The notes under the pieces were generated by a model, which was not told the DNA's origin, searched no databases, and was given only the letters and a program-made list of their open reading frames with translations. Below are positions 8,897-17,375 of a stretch of 64,000 nt of DNA, in pieces. The DNA is taken from contig RXJD01000011.1 in the NCBI GenBank assembly GCA_003987775.1, positions 147,717-211,716 of the forward strand, written 5' to 3'. How positions within the stretch are numbered: the first letter of the stretch is position 1; every line of letters starts with the position of its first letter. A program made the position numbers and the translations under genes. The DNA comes from Mycobacterium sp. Its GTDB lineage: Bacteria; Actinomycetota; Actinomycetes; Mycobacteriales; Mycobacteriaceae.

Positions 8897-10077
8897 CGGC
8901 CCGGTACCGGAAATGTCAGCGGCAGCGCCTCGACCGAGCGCAGGGCAGCGGTGTACTTCAGCTCGGTGCCGGGCGGAATCTCGTAATCGGGGATTCGCCG
9001 GTGGAACTCCCGCAACGCCACCCGGAGCTCCATCCGGGCCAGGTGGGATCCGAGGCAACGGTGCGGGCCCCCGCCGAAAGCGCGGTGCCGGTTCGGGCTC
9101 CGGCTGAAATCGACCCGCTCCGGGTCGGGGAACTCGGCGGGGTCGGTGTTGGCCGCGCCCAGCAGGGGGCTCACCCGCTCGCCCTTGTTGATCGGGCAGC
9201 CGCCGACCTCGACATCCTGCATCGCGACCCTGGCGACGCCGGGCACCGGTGTCTCCCATCGCAGCAGTTCCTCGATGGCATGCGGCAGGATGTCGGGCTG
9301 TTCGACCAGCTGATGGCGGTGCTCCGGGTGCCGGGCCAGGTACACGAAGAAGCAGTCCAGGGAGTCGGTCACGGTGTCCAGCCCGGCGATCAGGAACAGA
9401 AAACAGATGTCGAGTAGCTCTTCACGCGACAGCGCGGCTCCTCCGTCCTCCTTGAAGTGCGTCGCGATCATCGCCGAGAGCACGTCGTCGCGCGGGGTCG
9501 CGATGTGGTCGTCGATGGCACGGTTGAAGTATTCGTAGATCTGATCGGCGACCTTGGCCGAAGCGTCATGCCGGTCGTCGTAGCCGGTGGATCCTTCCGG
9601 CCGGATCACGCCGTCCTTCCACTCCAGGAATTTGTCGAGATCCTCCAGCGGCAGGCCCAGCAGTTGCAGGAAGACGGTGCAGGGCAGCGGCACCGCGAAC
9701 TCTTCGTGGAAGTCGCAGGAACCCCGGTCCGCGAAGCGGTCGATCATCTCGTTGACCAGCGCGGTGACCTGGGGCTTCCGTCGTGCCATCTCCCGGGGCG
9801 TGAACAGTGGATCCAGGATCCGGCGGTATTTCGCGTGCTCGGGAGGGTCGATCTGCAGCGGGATCAGTGGTCGCGAGTTGCCCAGATCAACCGCGTCCAT
9901 GTTGGACGAGAACAGGTCGGTGCGCTTGAGCGCCATCTCGATGTCGGAAAGCCGGCTGAGCACCACCGCCTGCGGCGACCGGAACACCGGGGCCGACTCG
10001 CGCAGCGCCTTGTACATCGGCTGAGGCTCGGCAAGACCCATCACGGCCTGGTCGACGAATGATTCCGCTTCTGTCAT
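8893..10077 (-). CDS. cytochrome P450
   Basis: A 394-residue bacterial class I P450. It has the I-helix oxygen-binding motif LIAGLDTVTDSL, the ExxR K-helix motif EELLRWETPVPGVAR, and the haem-thiolate loop [18 protein letters not shown] with the axial cysteine. The helix-C region is typical (DPPEHAKYRRILDPLFTPREM). It heads an operon with its own ferredoxin and two small-protein genes. I cannot name the CYP family with confidence. Its I-helix and haem loop closely resemble those of the CYP143-type enzyme at 57 kb, but the sequences differ throughout. The substrate is unknown. Confidence 0.88.
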   Translation of the reverse strand: MTEAESFVDQAVMGLAEPQPMYKALRESAPVFRSPQAVVLSRLSDIEMALKRTDLFSSNMDAVDLGNSRPLIPLQIDPPEHAKYRRILDPLFTPREMARRKPQVTALVNEMIDRFADRGSCDFHEEFAVPLPCTVFLQLLGLPLEDLDKFLEWKDGVIRPEGSTGYDDRHDASAKVADQIYEYFNRAIDDHIATPRDDVLSAMIATHFKEDGGAALSREELLDICFLFLIAGLDTVTDSLDCFFVYLARHPEHRHQLVEQPDILPHAIEELLRWETPVPGVARVAMQDVEVGGCPINKGERVSPLLGAANTDPAEFPDPERVDFSRSPNRHRAFGGGPHRCLGSHLARMELRVALREFHRRIPDYEIPPGTELKYTAALRSVEALPLTFPVPGR

Positions 10078-10134
10078 GTAGCCAGCCTGACACCGCGCCG
10101 GTCGGCGGGCAATCCTTGTTTTACAAAAATACGT

Positions 10135-10148
10135 AAGTTAGATAACTT
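10135..10148. promoter_or_regulatory. inverted repeat upstream of the P450 operon
   Basis: AAGTTA-GA-TAACTT is a perfect 6-2-6 inverted repeat in an AT-rich patch 58 bp upstream of the P450 start. It is a plausible operator for the P450-ferredoxin-YbjQ operon or for the divergent luciferase-like gene. The rest of 10078-10348 holds no gene that I can see. Confidence 0.4.
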
Positions 10149-10348
10149 GGCCGCGGGGGTTGAAGGCCTGCTGCTGTCATCACGGAATCCGATGGCGGCC
10201 ATCTGCAAGTTGCATAGCTTGTAGAAATAACTGGCCGTGGCGGCGCGTTACGTTGAGAGCGGGGCTGTAGACGCATCGCTTCGGGGGCCGGCGTTACTGT
10301 CGCCGGCGTTCAAGCCTTCCCAATGAGTCACGACCACAAGAGGTTTCA

Positions 10349-11119
10349 ATGATGCCAGCGCGCCCGATCCGGGTCGGGGCCCTGCTGCGGACGGCAGGAG
10401 CCGCCAGCGACCCCACCTTGCGCCAAGCGGTGCGGGACGCCGAGGCGATGGGGGCCGATGTGATCTTCGGCAGTGACGACCTTCCCCCGCGATACGCCGA
10501 TTGCGCCGGTTTCGATGCGGGGACGACGCCGGCGGCCTGGGGCGAGCTGACCACTCGCGCCGAAATCGGCCTGCTGATCAGCGCAATGGGATACCGCAGC
10601 CCGGACCTGCTGGCCGACAGGGCGCGCACGGTGGACCACACCAGCGGCGGCCGGCTCATCCTGGGTTTCAGCGCCGGCGGAAACGGAAACGACGGATACG
10701 GAAACGACGGATACGCATCGTCCGGAGACGGGTTCCGGGCACTGGTCGACGGGTTGGCGAGCATCGAATATTCCCTGGCCCGTCACAGTCCGCCACCGCA
10801 GCGCGACATCCCGATTCTCATCACCGGGCCCGGCGACAGAAAGACGCTGCCGCTCATCGCGGGATTCGCCGACATCTGGCACAGCCCCGGGCCCGTCGAC
10901 GAGTTCCGCCGCCAGAACGGCCTGCTTCACGCGTATGTCGAAGCAGCGCAACGAGATAACGCATCGATAGAGCGCGCGGTGTGGTGGCGGGGTCCGAGCG
11001 AGGCCGACCGGTACCGCAACGAAGGCGCGACGCTGTTCACCGCGGAAGTCACGCCGCACGAAAACGGTTACGATTCAACTAATCTCGGCGAACTCATCGC
11101 GTGGCGAGACGGGCTGTAG
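10349..11119 (+). CDS. luciferase-like (LLM class) monooxygenase, short form
   Basis: A 256-residue protein of the bacterial luciferase-like family, which uses FMN or F420. The pattern is visible in GADVIFGSDDLPPRYAD, RAEIGLLISAMGYRSPDLLADRARTVDHTSGGRLILGFSAGG and PILITGPGDRKTLPLIAGFADIWH. It is shorter than most LLM enzymes (about 290-350 residues) and the C-terminal half looks reduced. The cofactor cannot be decided; many mycobacterial members are F420-dependent. A 15-bp tandem duplication lies inside the gene and adds GNDGY twice in the loop after the GFSAGG motif. Two adjacent ATG codons could start it (10349 or 10352). Confidence 0.72.
   Translation: MMPARPIRVGALLRTAGAASDPTLRQAVRDAEAMGADVIFGSDDLPPRYADCAGFDAGTTPAAWGELTTRAEIGLLISAMGYRSPDLLADRARTVDHTSGGRLILGFSAGGNGNDGYGNDGYASSGDGFRALVDGLASIEYSLARHSPPPQRDIPILITGPGDRKTLPLIAGFADIWHSPGPVDEFRRQNGLLHAYVEAAQRDNASIERAVWWRGPSEADRYRNEGATLFTAEVTPHENGYDSTNLGELIAWRDGL
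10685..10714 (+). repeat. 15-bp perfect tandem duplication within the LLM gene
   Basis: The unit GGAAACGACGGATAC occurs twice without a gap and keeps the reading frame, giving GNDGY-GNDGY. A shorter GGAAAC lies just before it. It looks like a recent slippage event in a surface loop. Confidence 0.85.
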
Positions 11120-11185
11120 GCCGGCGGTGAACGTCGCGATCGTATGCCGGGGCCCGGGCGCTCGGCCGCGAGATTATTTAACATT

Positions 11186-11205
11186 GCTATTATTGCGGAA
11201 ATAGC
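11186..11205. promoter_or_regulatory. inverted repeat GCTATT-8-AATAGC upstream of amidohydrolase
   Basis: A perfect 6-bp inverted repeat with an 8-base spacer, 22 bp before the amidohydrolase ATG. A related 20-bp element lies ahead of the CoA-transferase at 26165-26184, with 14 of 20 positions shared. This suggests one regulator acts at both places. It may also overlap a -10 region. Confidence 0.4.
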
Positions 11206-11227
11206 AGCCCGTGGCGGGAGGCGGCCC

Positions 11228-12979
11228 ATGACGTTCGACCTGATCATTCGGGGCGGCACCGTGGTCGACGGCACCGGCTCGCCACCCCGAACCGCTGACG
11301 TCGCCGTCAGTGACGGTCTGGTGCGCGAGGTCGGGCGCGTCGACGGAGGTGCCATCCGCACCATCGATGCCGACGGCCTCACCGTCACACCGGGTTTCGT
11401 CGATGTGCACACTCATTTCGACGGCCAGGCGACCTGGGACCCGCACCTGACGCCGTCGTGCTGGCACGGCGTGACCACCGCGATCATGGGCAATTGCGGT
11501 ATCGGTTTCGCCCCGGTGCGACCCGACCGGCACGAGTGGCTGGTCGACCTGATGGAGGGGGTCGAGGACATTCCGGGCTCGGCGCTCTCCGAAGGTATCG
11601 CCTGGGAGTGGGAGTCCTTCGGCGAATATCTGGATGCGCTGGCGCGGATGCCCAGAGCGGTCGACGTGGGTGCCCAGATTCCGCACGCCGCGGTCCGGGG
11701 CTTCGTGATGGGAGACCGCGCACAAGAATCTGCGACTGCCGCCGACATCGAGGCGATGGGCAGCATAGTCGGCGACGGCCTGCGCGCGGGAGCGCTGGGA
11801 ATGTCGTTCGGCCGCACGGCCGGCCACCGCAGCGCGTCGGGCGAGCCGGTGCCCGGCACCTACTCGGAGGAAGCCGAGCTCGCCGCCCTGATGGGGGTCA
11901 TGGCCGACGCGGGTTCTGGTGTGCTGCAGGTGGTTCCGGCGGGTGTCGGTGGCGCGATGGGCGGCGACCAACGGCACTCGATCGACGCCGAGATCGAATG
12001 GATCACCCGGCTCGGCCGGAAATACCGCATACCGCTGACGTTTCTGGCCATGGTCAACGAGCAGGACCCACACGACTGGCGCAGCTGGTTCGCCGCGGTG
12101 CACGGCGCCAACGCCGAGGGTGCGGACATTCGGCCGCAGGTGGCGTGCCGCGCTTTCGGCATGCTGATGGGTCACCAGTCGCGGATGAACCCCTTCCGCC
12201 ATCGGCCCAGCTACCGGTCGCTGATGGATTTGCCTCTGCAGCAACGGGTGCAGCGCCTGCGGGATCCCGCGGTGCGCGCCCGGATTCTGGCAGAGACGCC
12301 CGATCCGGCGGCGGAGCCGTCAGCCGACCAGCTCAACCGGCACATCTTCAAACGGCTCTATCCGCTCGGCGCCGCACTCGACTACGAACCCGCACCGCAG
12401 GACAGCGTGGCGGCCATCGCCGAGCGGGAGGGCCGCGACCCCTGGGAGGTCACCTATGACGTGCTGCTCGGAGCCGACGGGCGCGAGTTCCTGCTGCTGC
12501 CGTTGCTGAACTACGCCGGCAACAACTACGACCATCTGCACGCCATGATGTCGGATCCGGTGAGCCTGCAGGGCCTCGGCGACGGCGGGGCGCACTGCGG
12601 CATCATCTGCGACGCCAGCATGACCACCTATCTGCTGTCGCACTGGGTGCGGGGCCGCAGCAGGGGGCCGGGCCTCTCGCTGGCGACGGCCGTGCACCGC
12701 CTGACCGGCGACCCGGCGCGGTTCTACGGGCTGGGCGACCGGGGTGTGCTGCAGCCGGGCCGACGGGCCGACATCAACCTGATCGATCTGGACCGACTCG
12801 CGCTGCACTACCCGGAACGGGTGGAAGACCTGCCCGGCGGCGCAGGGCGGCTGATCCAGCGCGCGGACGGCTATGTCGAGACGCTGGTGCTCGGACAGAC
12901 GGTGGTCGCCGAAGGAGGCCTGACCGATGCCAGGCCCGGGGGTCTGGTTCGCGGCGCTCGTCCGGCGCAGGTCGGTTAG
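11228..12979 (+). CDS. N-acyl-D-amino-acid deacylase-family amidohydrolase
   Basis: A 583-residue metal-dependent amidohydrolase of the D-aminoacylase/dihydroorotase-like superfamily. It starts MTFDLIIRGGTVVDGTGSPPRTADVAV, has the metal motif PGFVDVHTHFDGQATWDP (HxH about residues 63-65), a NCGIGFAPVRP strand, GDGGAHCGIICDA near the C-terminus (the late aspartate/histidine region) and the closing GRRADINLIDLDRL typical of the small beta domain. Members hydrolyse N-acyl-D-amino acids or cyclic amides; the true substrate is unknown. The ATG at 11228 follows GGCGGGAGG. The stop overlaps that of the convergent membrane-protein gene. Confidence 0.85.
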   Translation: MTFDLIIRGGTVVDGTGSPPRTADVAVSDGLVREVGRVDGGAIRTIDADGLTVTPGFVDVHTHFDGQATWDPHLTPSCWHGVTTAIMGNCGIGFAPVRPDRHEWLVDLMEGVEDIPGSALSEGIAWEWESFGEYLDALARMPRAVDVGAQIPHAAVRGFVMGDRAQESATAADIEAMGSIVGDGLRAGALGMSFGRTAGHRSASGEPVPGTYSEEAELAALMGVMADAGSGVLQVVPAGVGGAMGGDQRHSIDAEIEWITRLGRKYRIPLTFLAMVNEQDPHDWRSWFAAVHGANAEGADIRPQVACRAFGMLMGHQSRMNPFRHRPSYRSLMDLPLQQRVQRLRDPAVRARILAETPDPAAEPSADQLNRHIFKRLYPLGAALDYEPAPQDSVAAIAEREGRDPWEVTYDVLLGADGREFLLLPLLNYAGNNYDHLHAMMSDPVSLQGLGDGGAHCGIICDASMTTYLLSHWVRGRSRGPGLSLATAVHRLTGDPARFYGLGDRGVLQPGRRADINLIDLDRLALHYPERVEDLPGGAGRLIQRADGYVETLVLGQTVVAEGGLTDARPGGLVRGARPAQVG

Positions 12980-13440
12980 GCGCGCTCGCCCGTTCCGCTC
13001 CGATGCAGCAGCGATGCACCCGCGCGCACCATTCCGCGCAGCGCGTACGCGGCGGTGACCACCGAGAGCAGGATCAGAAGCACAAACGTCGGTAGCCAGT
13101 TGGCCCGGCTGTGGTTGACGTCCCACCAGACGATCGCGAACAACACCACGCACAGGAACAACACGATGTCGCGCCAGTTGCCGCGGTACGACGTCGCGGC
13201 CTTGCGCAGCGCGTTGGTTCGGTCGGCCGCGTCGATCAGGTCGTCGATCCGGGTGTCGATGCTGCGCTGCAGGTTGGCGCGTCTCTCGGCGGCCTCGGGC
13301 GGGAGCCGGTCGAGCAGATCCATGTCCTGTTTGATCAGCGACCGGTAGTCCGGCCCCCGGAACTGCCCCGCCGTCAGCGCCAGCATCATGCCACCCAGGA
13401 CGGGCGCACTGTTCAGCGCGATCTGTCCCACACCCGCCAC
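12976..13440 (-). CDS. small membrane protein, unknown function
   Basis: A 154-residue protein with a charged N-terminal half (QDMDLLDRLPPEAAERRANLQRSIDTRIDDL) that may form a coiled coil, followed by two transmembrane helices (IVLFLCVVLFAIVWW and FVLLILLSVVTAAYALRG). I chose the GTG at 13440 because it is preceded by AAGGAGG at good spacing; longer frames are arginine-rich and upstream of that site. No family is recognised. It is convergent with the amidohydrolase and divergent from the 408-residue protein, with a probable TetR box (13658) in the gap. Confidence 0.65.
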   Translation of the reverse strand: MAGVGQIALNSAPVLGGMMLALTAGQFRGPDYRSLIKQDMDLLDRLPPEAAERRANLQRSIDTRIDDLIDAADRTNALRKAATSYRGNWRDIVLFLCVVLFAIVWWDVNHSRANWLPTFVLLILLSVVTAAYALRGMVRAGASLLHRSGTGERA

Positions 13441-13657
13441 CTCAGGTCCTCCTTCGGCTCGTCCACGAGATTCCCCGATGAGGATTGCCGAAAGCGGGGA
13501 GCGGATCAACCGCCGGGTGTCCGCGGGTCGCGTCCGCCGAGCGTGAACTGGTGGTGAGGATCGCGGGGCTGATTTTCGCACTGGTCACACGCTCGGCGAG
13601 GGGATGGCACATCCGACGGATGACGCCTGAGGGACATGGGTCTCACAGCAGGTTGTC

Positions 13658-13671
13658 GGACACCTGTCCAG
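13658..13671. promoter_or_regulatory. TetR-type operator box 1
   Basis: GGACACCTGTCCAG, a near-palindrome with GGACA/TGTCC half sites. Three further copies lie at 13817, 15755 and 15794, the last two at the start of the TetR gene. It is upstream of the 408-residue protein gene and of the divergent membrane-protein gene. Confidence 0.6.
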
Positions 13672-13816
13672 AAGAATAGTATTTTTGCTGGATCACCCGG
13701 CTCCGCGCCTGGCCGGTCCGGCCGTCGTCAGGACTCTCCTTCTGCCGCGATTTCAGCCTGATAACGGCCTTTCTTGCCCAAGGCGAAAGGGGTCCGCTAG
13801 AGTCGGAATTGATATC

Positions 13817-13830
13817 AGACACCTGTCCAT
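13817..13830. promoter_or_regulatory. TetR-type operator box 2
   Basis: AGACACCTGTCCAT, about 92 bp upstream of the TTG start of the 408-residue protein gene. It shares 12 of 14 positions with box 1. The region 13441-13921 (481 bases) holds boxes 1 and 2 and no gene that I can support. Confidence 0.6.
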
Positions 13831-13921
13831 AATTCACGGCCTGCGATACCGCGTGGTGTCGGCGGGCCGGCACCGGCTCGCACCGCCGGCCGGGGCAGCG
13901 AAGCAGACCGGAGGACCGCCG

Positions 13922-15148
13922 TTGACGAGCAGGTACGCCGCCCTCACCCGGGATCAGCTCAGCACGCTGGTGCCGGAGCTGCTGCTGATCGGCCAGATGA
14001 TCGACCGGTCCGGAATGGCTTGGTGCATCCAGCAATTCGGCCGCGAAGAGATGGTGCAGATCGCGATCGAGGAGTGGGCCGGGGCGAGCCCGCTCTACAC
14101 CAAGCGGATGCAGCGCGCACTGCGCTTCGAAGGCGACGACGTCATCACCATCTTCAAGGGACTGCAACTGGACATCGGCGCGCCGCCGCAGTTCATGGAC
14201 TTCCGCTACACGGTGCACGACCGCTGGCACGGCGAGTTCCACCTCGACCACTGCGGTGCGCTGCTGGATGTCGAGCCGATGGGCGACGACTATGTGCGCG
14301 GAATGTGCCACGACATCGAGGATCCGACGTTCGACGCCACCGCGCTGGCCACCAATCGCCGCGCCCAGGTGCGTCCGATCCACCGGCCGCCGCGCGTGCC
14401 TGCAGGCCGGCAGCCGCACTGCGCATGGACCGTGATCATCGACGACTCGCACCCGGAAGTCGGTTTCATCCCGGAACTGGAGATCGTCGGAAGCACCAGA
14501 GCCGCAACCACCGAACTCGACCCCATTGACAACACCGAACCGGGCCAGGCCGACTATTCCGGTCCGCTGGTCTCCGACTTCGACTTCGGAGCATTCTCCC
14601 ACTCTGCGCTGGTGCGCCTGGCCGACGAAGTCTGCCTGCAGATGCATCTGCTCTACCTGTCCTTCGCCCTGGCGGTGAGCAAACGCGCCGGCAATGACGT
14701 CGCGCTGGCTCAGTCGATCGCCACCAAGCAGCTCATCGGCCTGGCCGGGCTGGCTGGCGAGCGGATTCACCGGGCGCTCGATCTGCCCGGGGGCGTCGAG
14801 GGTGCGGTCCGGGTGATGGAGTTGCAACCGCTGTTCAATCCCGCCGTCTATGTGCTGGCAGATTTCGGGTCCGATCGAGTGCGCCTGCGCCTCTCGCCGG
14901 CCCACGAGGACGATGCATGGCCGGCGCTGGTGTCGCCGGAGGCGGTGGCGCCCTTGCAGGCGATCGCGTCCGCGGTAGATCCGCGCCTGCATGTCGAGGT
15001 GACCGGCAGCCCCACCGAGTGGACGGCGGTGGTCACCGAAACCGACACTGCCGCAAAAGAGTTCTCCGAAGTGGCGGTAACCAAGTTCAGTGGCGGCGCG
15101 AGTTTCGTTTTCCAGCCTCGCAAGTCGCTGCCCCTGACCCCGGTGTAA
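13922..15148 (+). CDS. conserved hypothetical protein, 408 aa
   Basis: I do not recognise the family. The protein is soluble-looking and about 408 residues. A central segment contains several histidines, cysteines and acidic residues that could bind a metal (FRYTVHDRWHGEFHLDHCGALLDVEP, then GMCHDIEDPTFDAT), and the middle of the C-terminal half is hydrophobic and helical (VCLQMHLLYLSFALAVSKRAG). I chose the TTG at 13922 because GGAGG precedes it by 6 bases and the upstream open frame lacks protein-like sequence. Two copies of the probable TetR operator lie upstream. It converges on the TetR gene itself, 21 bp apart. It is probably the regulator's main target. Confidence 0.7.
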   Translation: MTSRYAALTRDQLSTLVPELLLIGQMIDRSGMAWCIQQFGREEMVQIAIEEWAGASPLYTKRMQRALRFEGDDVITIFKGLQLDIGAPPQFMDFRYTVHDRWHGEFHLDHCGALLDVEPMGDDYVRGMCHDIEDPTFDATALATNRRAQVRPIHRPPRVPAGRQPHCAWTVIIDDSHPEVGFIPELEIVGSTRAATTELDPIDNTEPGQADYSGPLVSDFDFGAFSHSALVRLADEVCLQMHLLYLSFALAVSKRAGNDVALAQSIATKQLIGLAGLAGERIHRALDLPGGVEGAVRVMELQPLFNPAVYVLADFGSDRVRLRLSPAHEDDAWPALVSPEAVAPLQAIASAVDPRLHVEVTGSPTEWTAVVTETDTAAKEFSEVAVTKFSGGASFVFQPRKSLPLTPV

Positions 15149-15169
15149 CTGCCAGAGGCTCAGGAGGAT

Positions 15170-15760
15170 TCAGGCGACGGAGGCGCCCAGTATGAGGTTG
15201 ACCGCCTCGTCCAGCTGGCCGGCGATCTCCTGGTAGGTGAGGAAGCGCGCGGTCATCAGGGCGCCGGCGAACGTCATCTGCAGTGTCGACTTGACCGACC
15301 GCGGCCAGCCCGGACCCAGCGCGGCGCCGATCCGGCGCGACACCTCCTCCGCGATTTCGACGCGCAACGGGATGACTGCGGGATCGTCGGCCATCAGCGC
15401 GGTGCCACATCCGGCGGTGAGTTCCGGCTCGTCGGCAACGACCAGCGCCATGTCACGCATGGTGGCGCTGACCCGGGTCTTGGTGGTGTCGTTCACGTCG
15501 GTGTGCAGCGGCAGCTCACGGAGAAACCGCAGGTAAACCGCGGCCACCAGCGCGCTTTTCGACGAGAAATAGGTGTAGGCGCTGGCCGGCGACACCCCCG
15601 CGCGTTGCGCCACCGCCCGCATGGTCAGGTTGGCGTAGGACGATTCGCGCAGTTCCTGCAGCCCGGCGTCGAGGACTTTCCGGATAGTCTGACCGGGGCG
15701 GCGATCCGACCGGCGCGGGGCGGGCGCACCGGTTGCCGGCGACGCCGCTTTTCTAGACAC
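15170..15760 (-). CDS. TetR-family transcriptional regulator
   Basis: A 196-residue repressor with an N-terminal helix-turn-helix (LTMRAVAQRAGVSPASAYTYFSSKSALVAAVY, about residues 45-76) and a helical ligand-binding C-terminus. The GTG start at 15760 lies inside one copy of the box AGACACCGGTCCAG and a second copy is 34 bp further upstream, so it very likely represses itself. The same box occurs twice upstream of the convergent 408-residue protein gene. The divergent methyltransferase shares the promoter region. The ligand is unknown. Confidence 0.88.
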   Translation of the reverse strand: MSRKAASPATGAPAPRRSDRRPGQTIRKVLDAGLQELRESSYANLTMRAVAQRAGVSPASAYTYFSSKSALVAAVYLRFLRELPLHTDVNDTTKTRVSATMRDMALVVADEPELTAGCGTALMADDPAVIPLRVEIAEEVSRRIGAALGPGWPRSVKSTLQMTFAGALMTARFLTYQEIAGQLDEAVNLILGASVA

Positions 15761-15768
15761 CGGTCCAG
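15755..15768. promoter_or_regulatory. TetR-type operator box 3
   Basis: AGACACCGGTCCAG overlaps the start codon of the TetR gene. It matches boxes 1, 2 and 4 except at one or two positions. Confidence 0.6.
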
Positions 15769-15793
15769 TCTAGGAAACGCCGGCCGCGAATGT

Positions 15794-15807
15794 AGACAAC
15801 TGTCCAG
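15794..15807. promoter_or_regulatory. TetR-type operator box 4
   Basis: AGACAACTGTCCAG lies between the divergent TetR and methyltransferase genes, 39 bp from box 3 centre to centre. It is placed to control both. Confidence 0.6.
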
Positions 15808-15855
15808 AGTCATCTCGGCGCGGCGCCGGGGCGCGCGATCAGTAGCCTCGGGGCT

Positions 15856-16401
15856 GTGAGCGAGCACGACCGCCGCCGCTGGGACGAGCGCTACGCAGGA
15901 TTCGAGCCGGTGCAGGTTCCGGCCGTGGGCCCGCCGAGTTTCCTCGAACCCTATGCGGATCTGATTCCGACGCGGGGACACGCGCTCGACATCGCCTGCG
16001 GCCGCGGGCTCGGCTCGGTGTGGCTGGCCAGCCGCGGATTGACCGTGTGGGGTGTGGACATCTCCGGCGTGGCCATCACGCAAGCACGAGATCTGGCCAC
16101 AAGCCTGGGATTTGCCGAGCGCTGCCGGTTCGACGTCGTCGACCTCGACGACGGCCTGCCGGCGGGTCCGGCGGTTGACGTGCTGCTGTGCAACAAGTTT
16201 CGCGATCGGCGGCTCGATCGCGCCATGATCGAGCGGCTGGCGCCGGGCGGGCTGCTGGCCCTGTGCACCCTCAGTGAGGTCGGCGCCGAACCGGGGCCGT
16301 TTCGCGCCACGCGCGGGGAACTGCCCTCGGCGTTCGGCGAACTCACCCTGCTGGCAGCCGGGGAGGCTGCCGGATACGCCTGGTTGGTGGGGCGCGCGTG
16401 A
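15856..16401 (+). CDS. SAM-dependent methyltransferase
   Basis: A 181-residue class I methyltransferase. Motif I is ALDIACGRGLGSVWLASRG (about residues 40-58), followed by the acidic VWGVDISGVA and the post-motif VVDLDDGLP. It is short, close to a bare Rossmann core, and resembles TehB/UbiG-like enzymes. The target is unknown. The start is a GTG at 15856. It is divergent from the TetR gene, with operator boxes in between. Confidence 0.8.
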   Translation: MSEHDRRRWDERYAGFEPVQVPAVGPPSFLEPYADLIPTRGHALDIACGRGLGSVWLASRGLTVWGVDISGVAITQARDLATSLGFAERCRFDVVDLDDGLPAGPAVDVLLCNKFRDRRLDRAMIERLAPGGLLALCTLSEVGAEPGPFRATRGELPSAFGELTLLAAGEAAGYAWLVGRA

Positions 16402-16511
16402 CAGCGCGACCGCGCGGATCGACAAAATCGACGGCGGCACAAGCGAAATGAGGAGCAGATTAGTCAGCCGGTCGCTGTAGCCCGCACCCCCTGTCGGGTA
16501 GTGTCACGACC

Positions 16512-17363
16512 ATGGAGCGTCGCGTCCTGGAAGCAGTTATCTACGAACGCGAGCCGCCGATCGCGCGCATCATCCTCAACCGGGTCGACAAAGCCAACAC
16601 CAAAGACGCAGTGCTGGTTACCGAAGTCGACACATGTCTGCGAGAAGCCGACCGGGACAAGGAGATCAAGGTCGTCATCCTCAAAGCCAACGGCAAGGGA
16701 TTCTGTGGTGGCCATGTGGCCCGGTGGGGACCGGACGAGAACCCTTACCCGGACTTCGGCAACACCTTCGAAGATCTCTACAAAGGCACGGCCGACCTTT
16801 TCCTGTGGCCGACGCTGTATCTCTGGGAGTTTCCCAAGCCGACGATCTCCCAGATCCACGGCTACTGCATGGGCGGCGGCATCTACCTCGGGCTGCTGAC
16901 CGACTTCTGCGTCGCATCCGAGGACGCGTACTTCCAGATGCCGCTCGCCCAAAGCCTGGGCGAGCCGGGCGGTCACACCATGATCGAACCGTGGCTGCTG
17001 ATGAACTGGCATCGCACGATGGACTGGCTGCTGCTGGCACCGACGCTCTCGGCCCAGCAGGCACTCGAGTGGGGTCTGCTCAACAAGGTGGTACCGCGCG
17101 ACGATCTCGAGCAGACCGTCGAAGAGATGGCGCGCAAGATCTCCCAGATCCCGCTGACCACGCTGATGGCGGTGAAGAACAACGTCAAACGGGCCTGGGA
17201 ATTGATGGGTATGCGTGTGCATCTTCAGGTCAGCCACATCCTGACGAACATGGTGGGCGCCGCCTCCGATGTGCAGGCCCGCCGCGCCGAGCTGATGCAG
17301 TCCGGCATGAAGCCCCGCGACTTCATCGAGGGCGCCGACGCCCAGAACGATCCGCCATCGTGA
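16512..17363 (+). CDS. crotonase-superfamily protein (enoyl-CoA hydratase-like) 1
   Basis: A 283-residue crotonase-fold protein. The oxyanion-hole regions are present (LKANGKGFCGGH about residues 58-68, and IHGYCMGGGIYLG about 115-127). The two glutamates used by true enoyl-CoA hydratases are not seen: their positions hold Y125 (after GGGI) and L145 (in FQMPLAQ). The reaction is therefore probably not simple hydration; hydrolysis, isomerisation, retro-Claisen cleavage or decarboxylation are possible. It is clearly a paralogue of the crotonase at 22003-22872, sharing long stretches such as KRAWELMGMRVH. It converges on the large minus-strand operon, 12 bp from its last gene. Confidence 0.8.
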   Translation: MERRVLEAVIYEREPPIARIILNRVDKANTKDAVLVTEVDTCLREADRDKEIKVVILKANGKGFCGGHVARWGPDENPYPDFGNTFEDLYKGTADLFLWPTLYLWEFPKPTISQIHGYCMGGGIYLGLLTDFCVASEDAYFQMPLAQSLGEPGGHTMIEPWLLMNWHRTMDWLLLAPTLSAQQALEWGLLNKVVPRDDLEQTVEEMARKISQIPLTTLMAVKNNVKRAWELMGMRVHLQVSHILTNMVGAASDVQARRAELMQSGMKPRDFIEGADAQNDPPS

Positions 17364-17375
17364 AGCCGCGCCACC

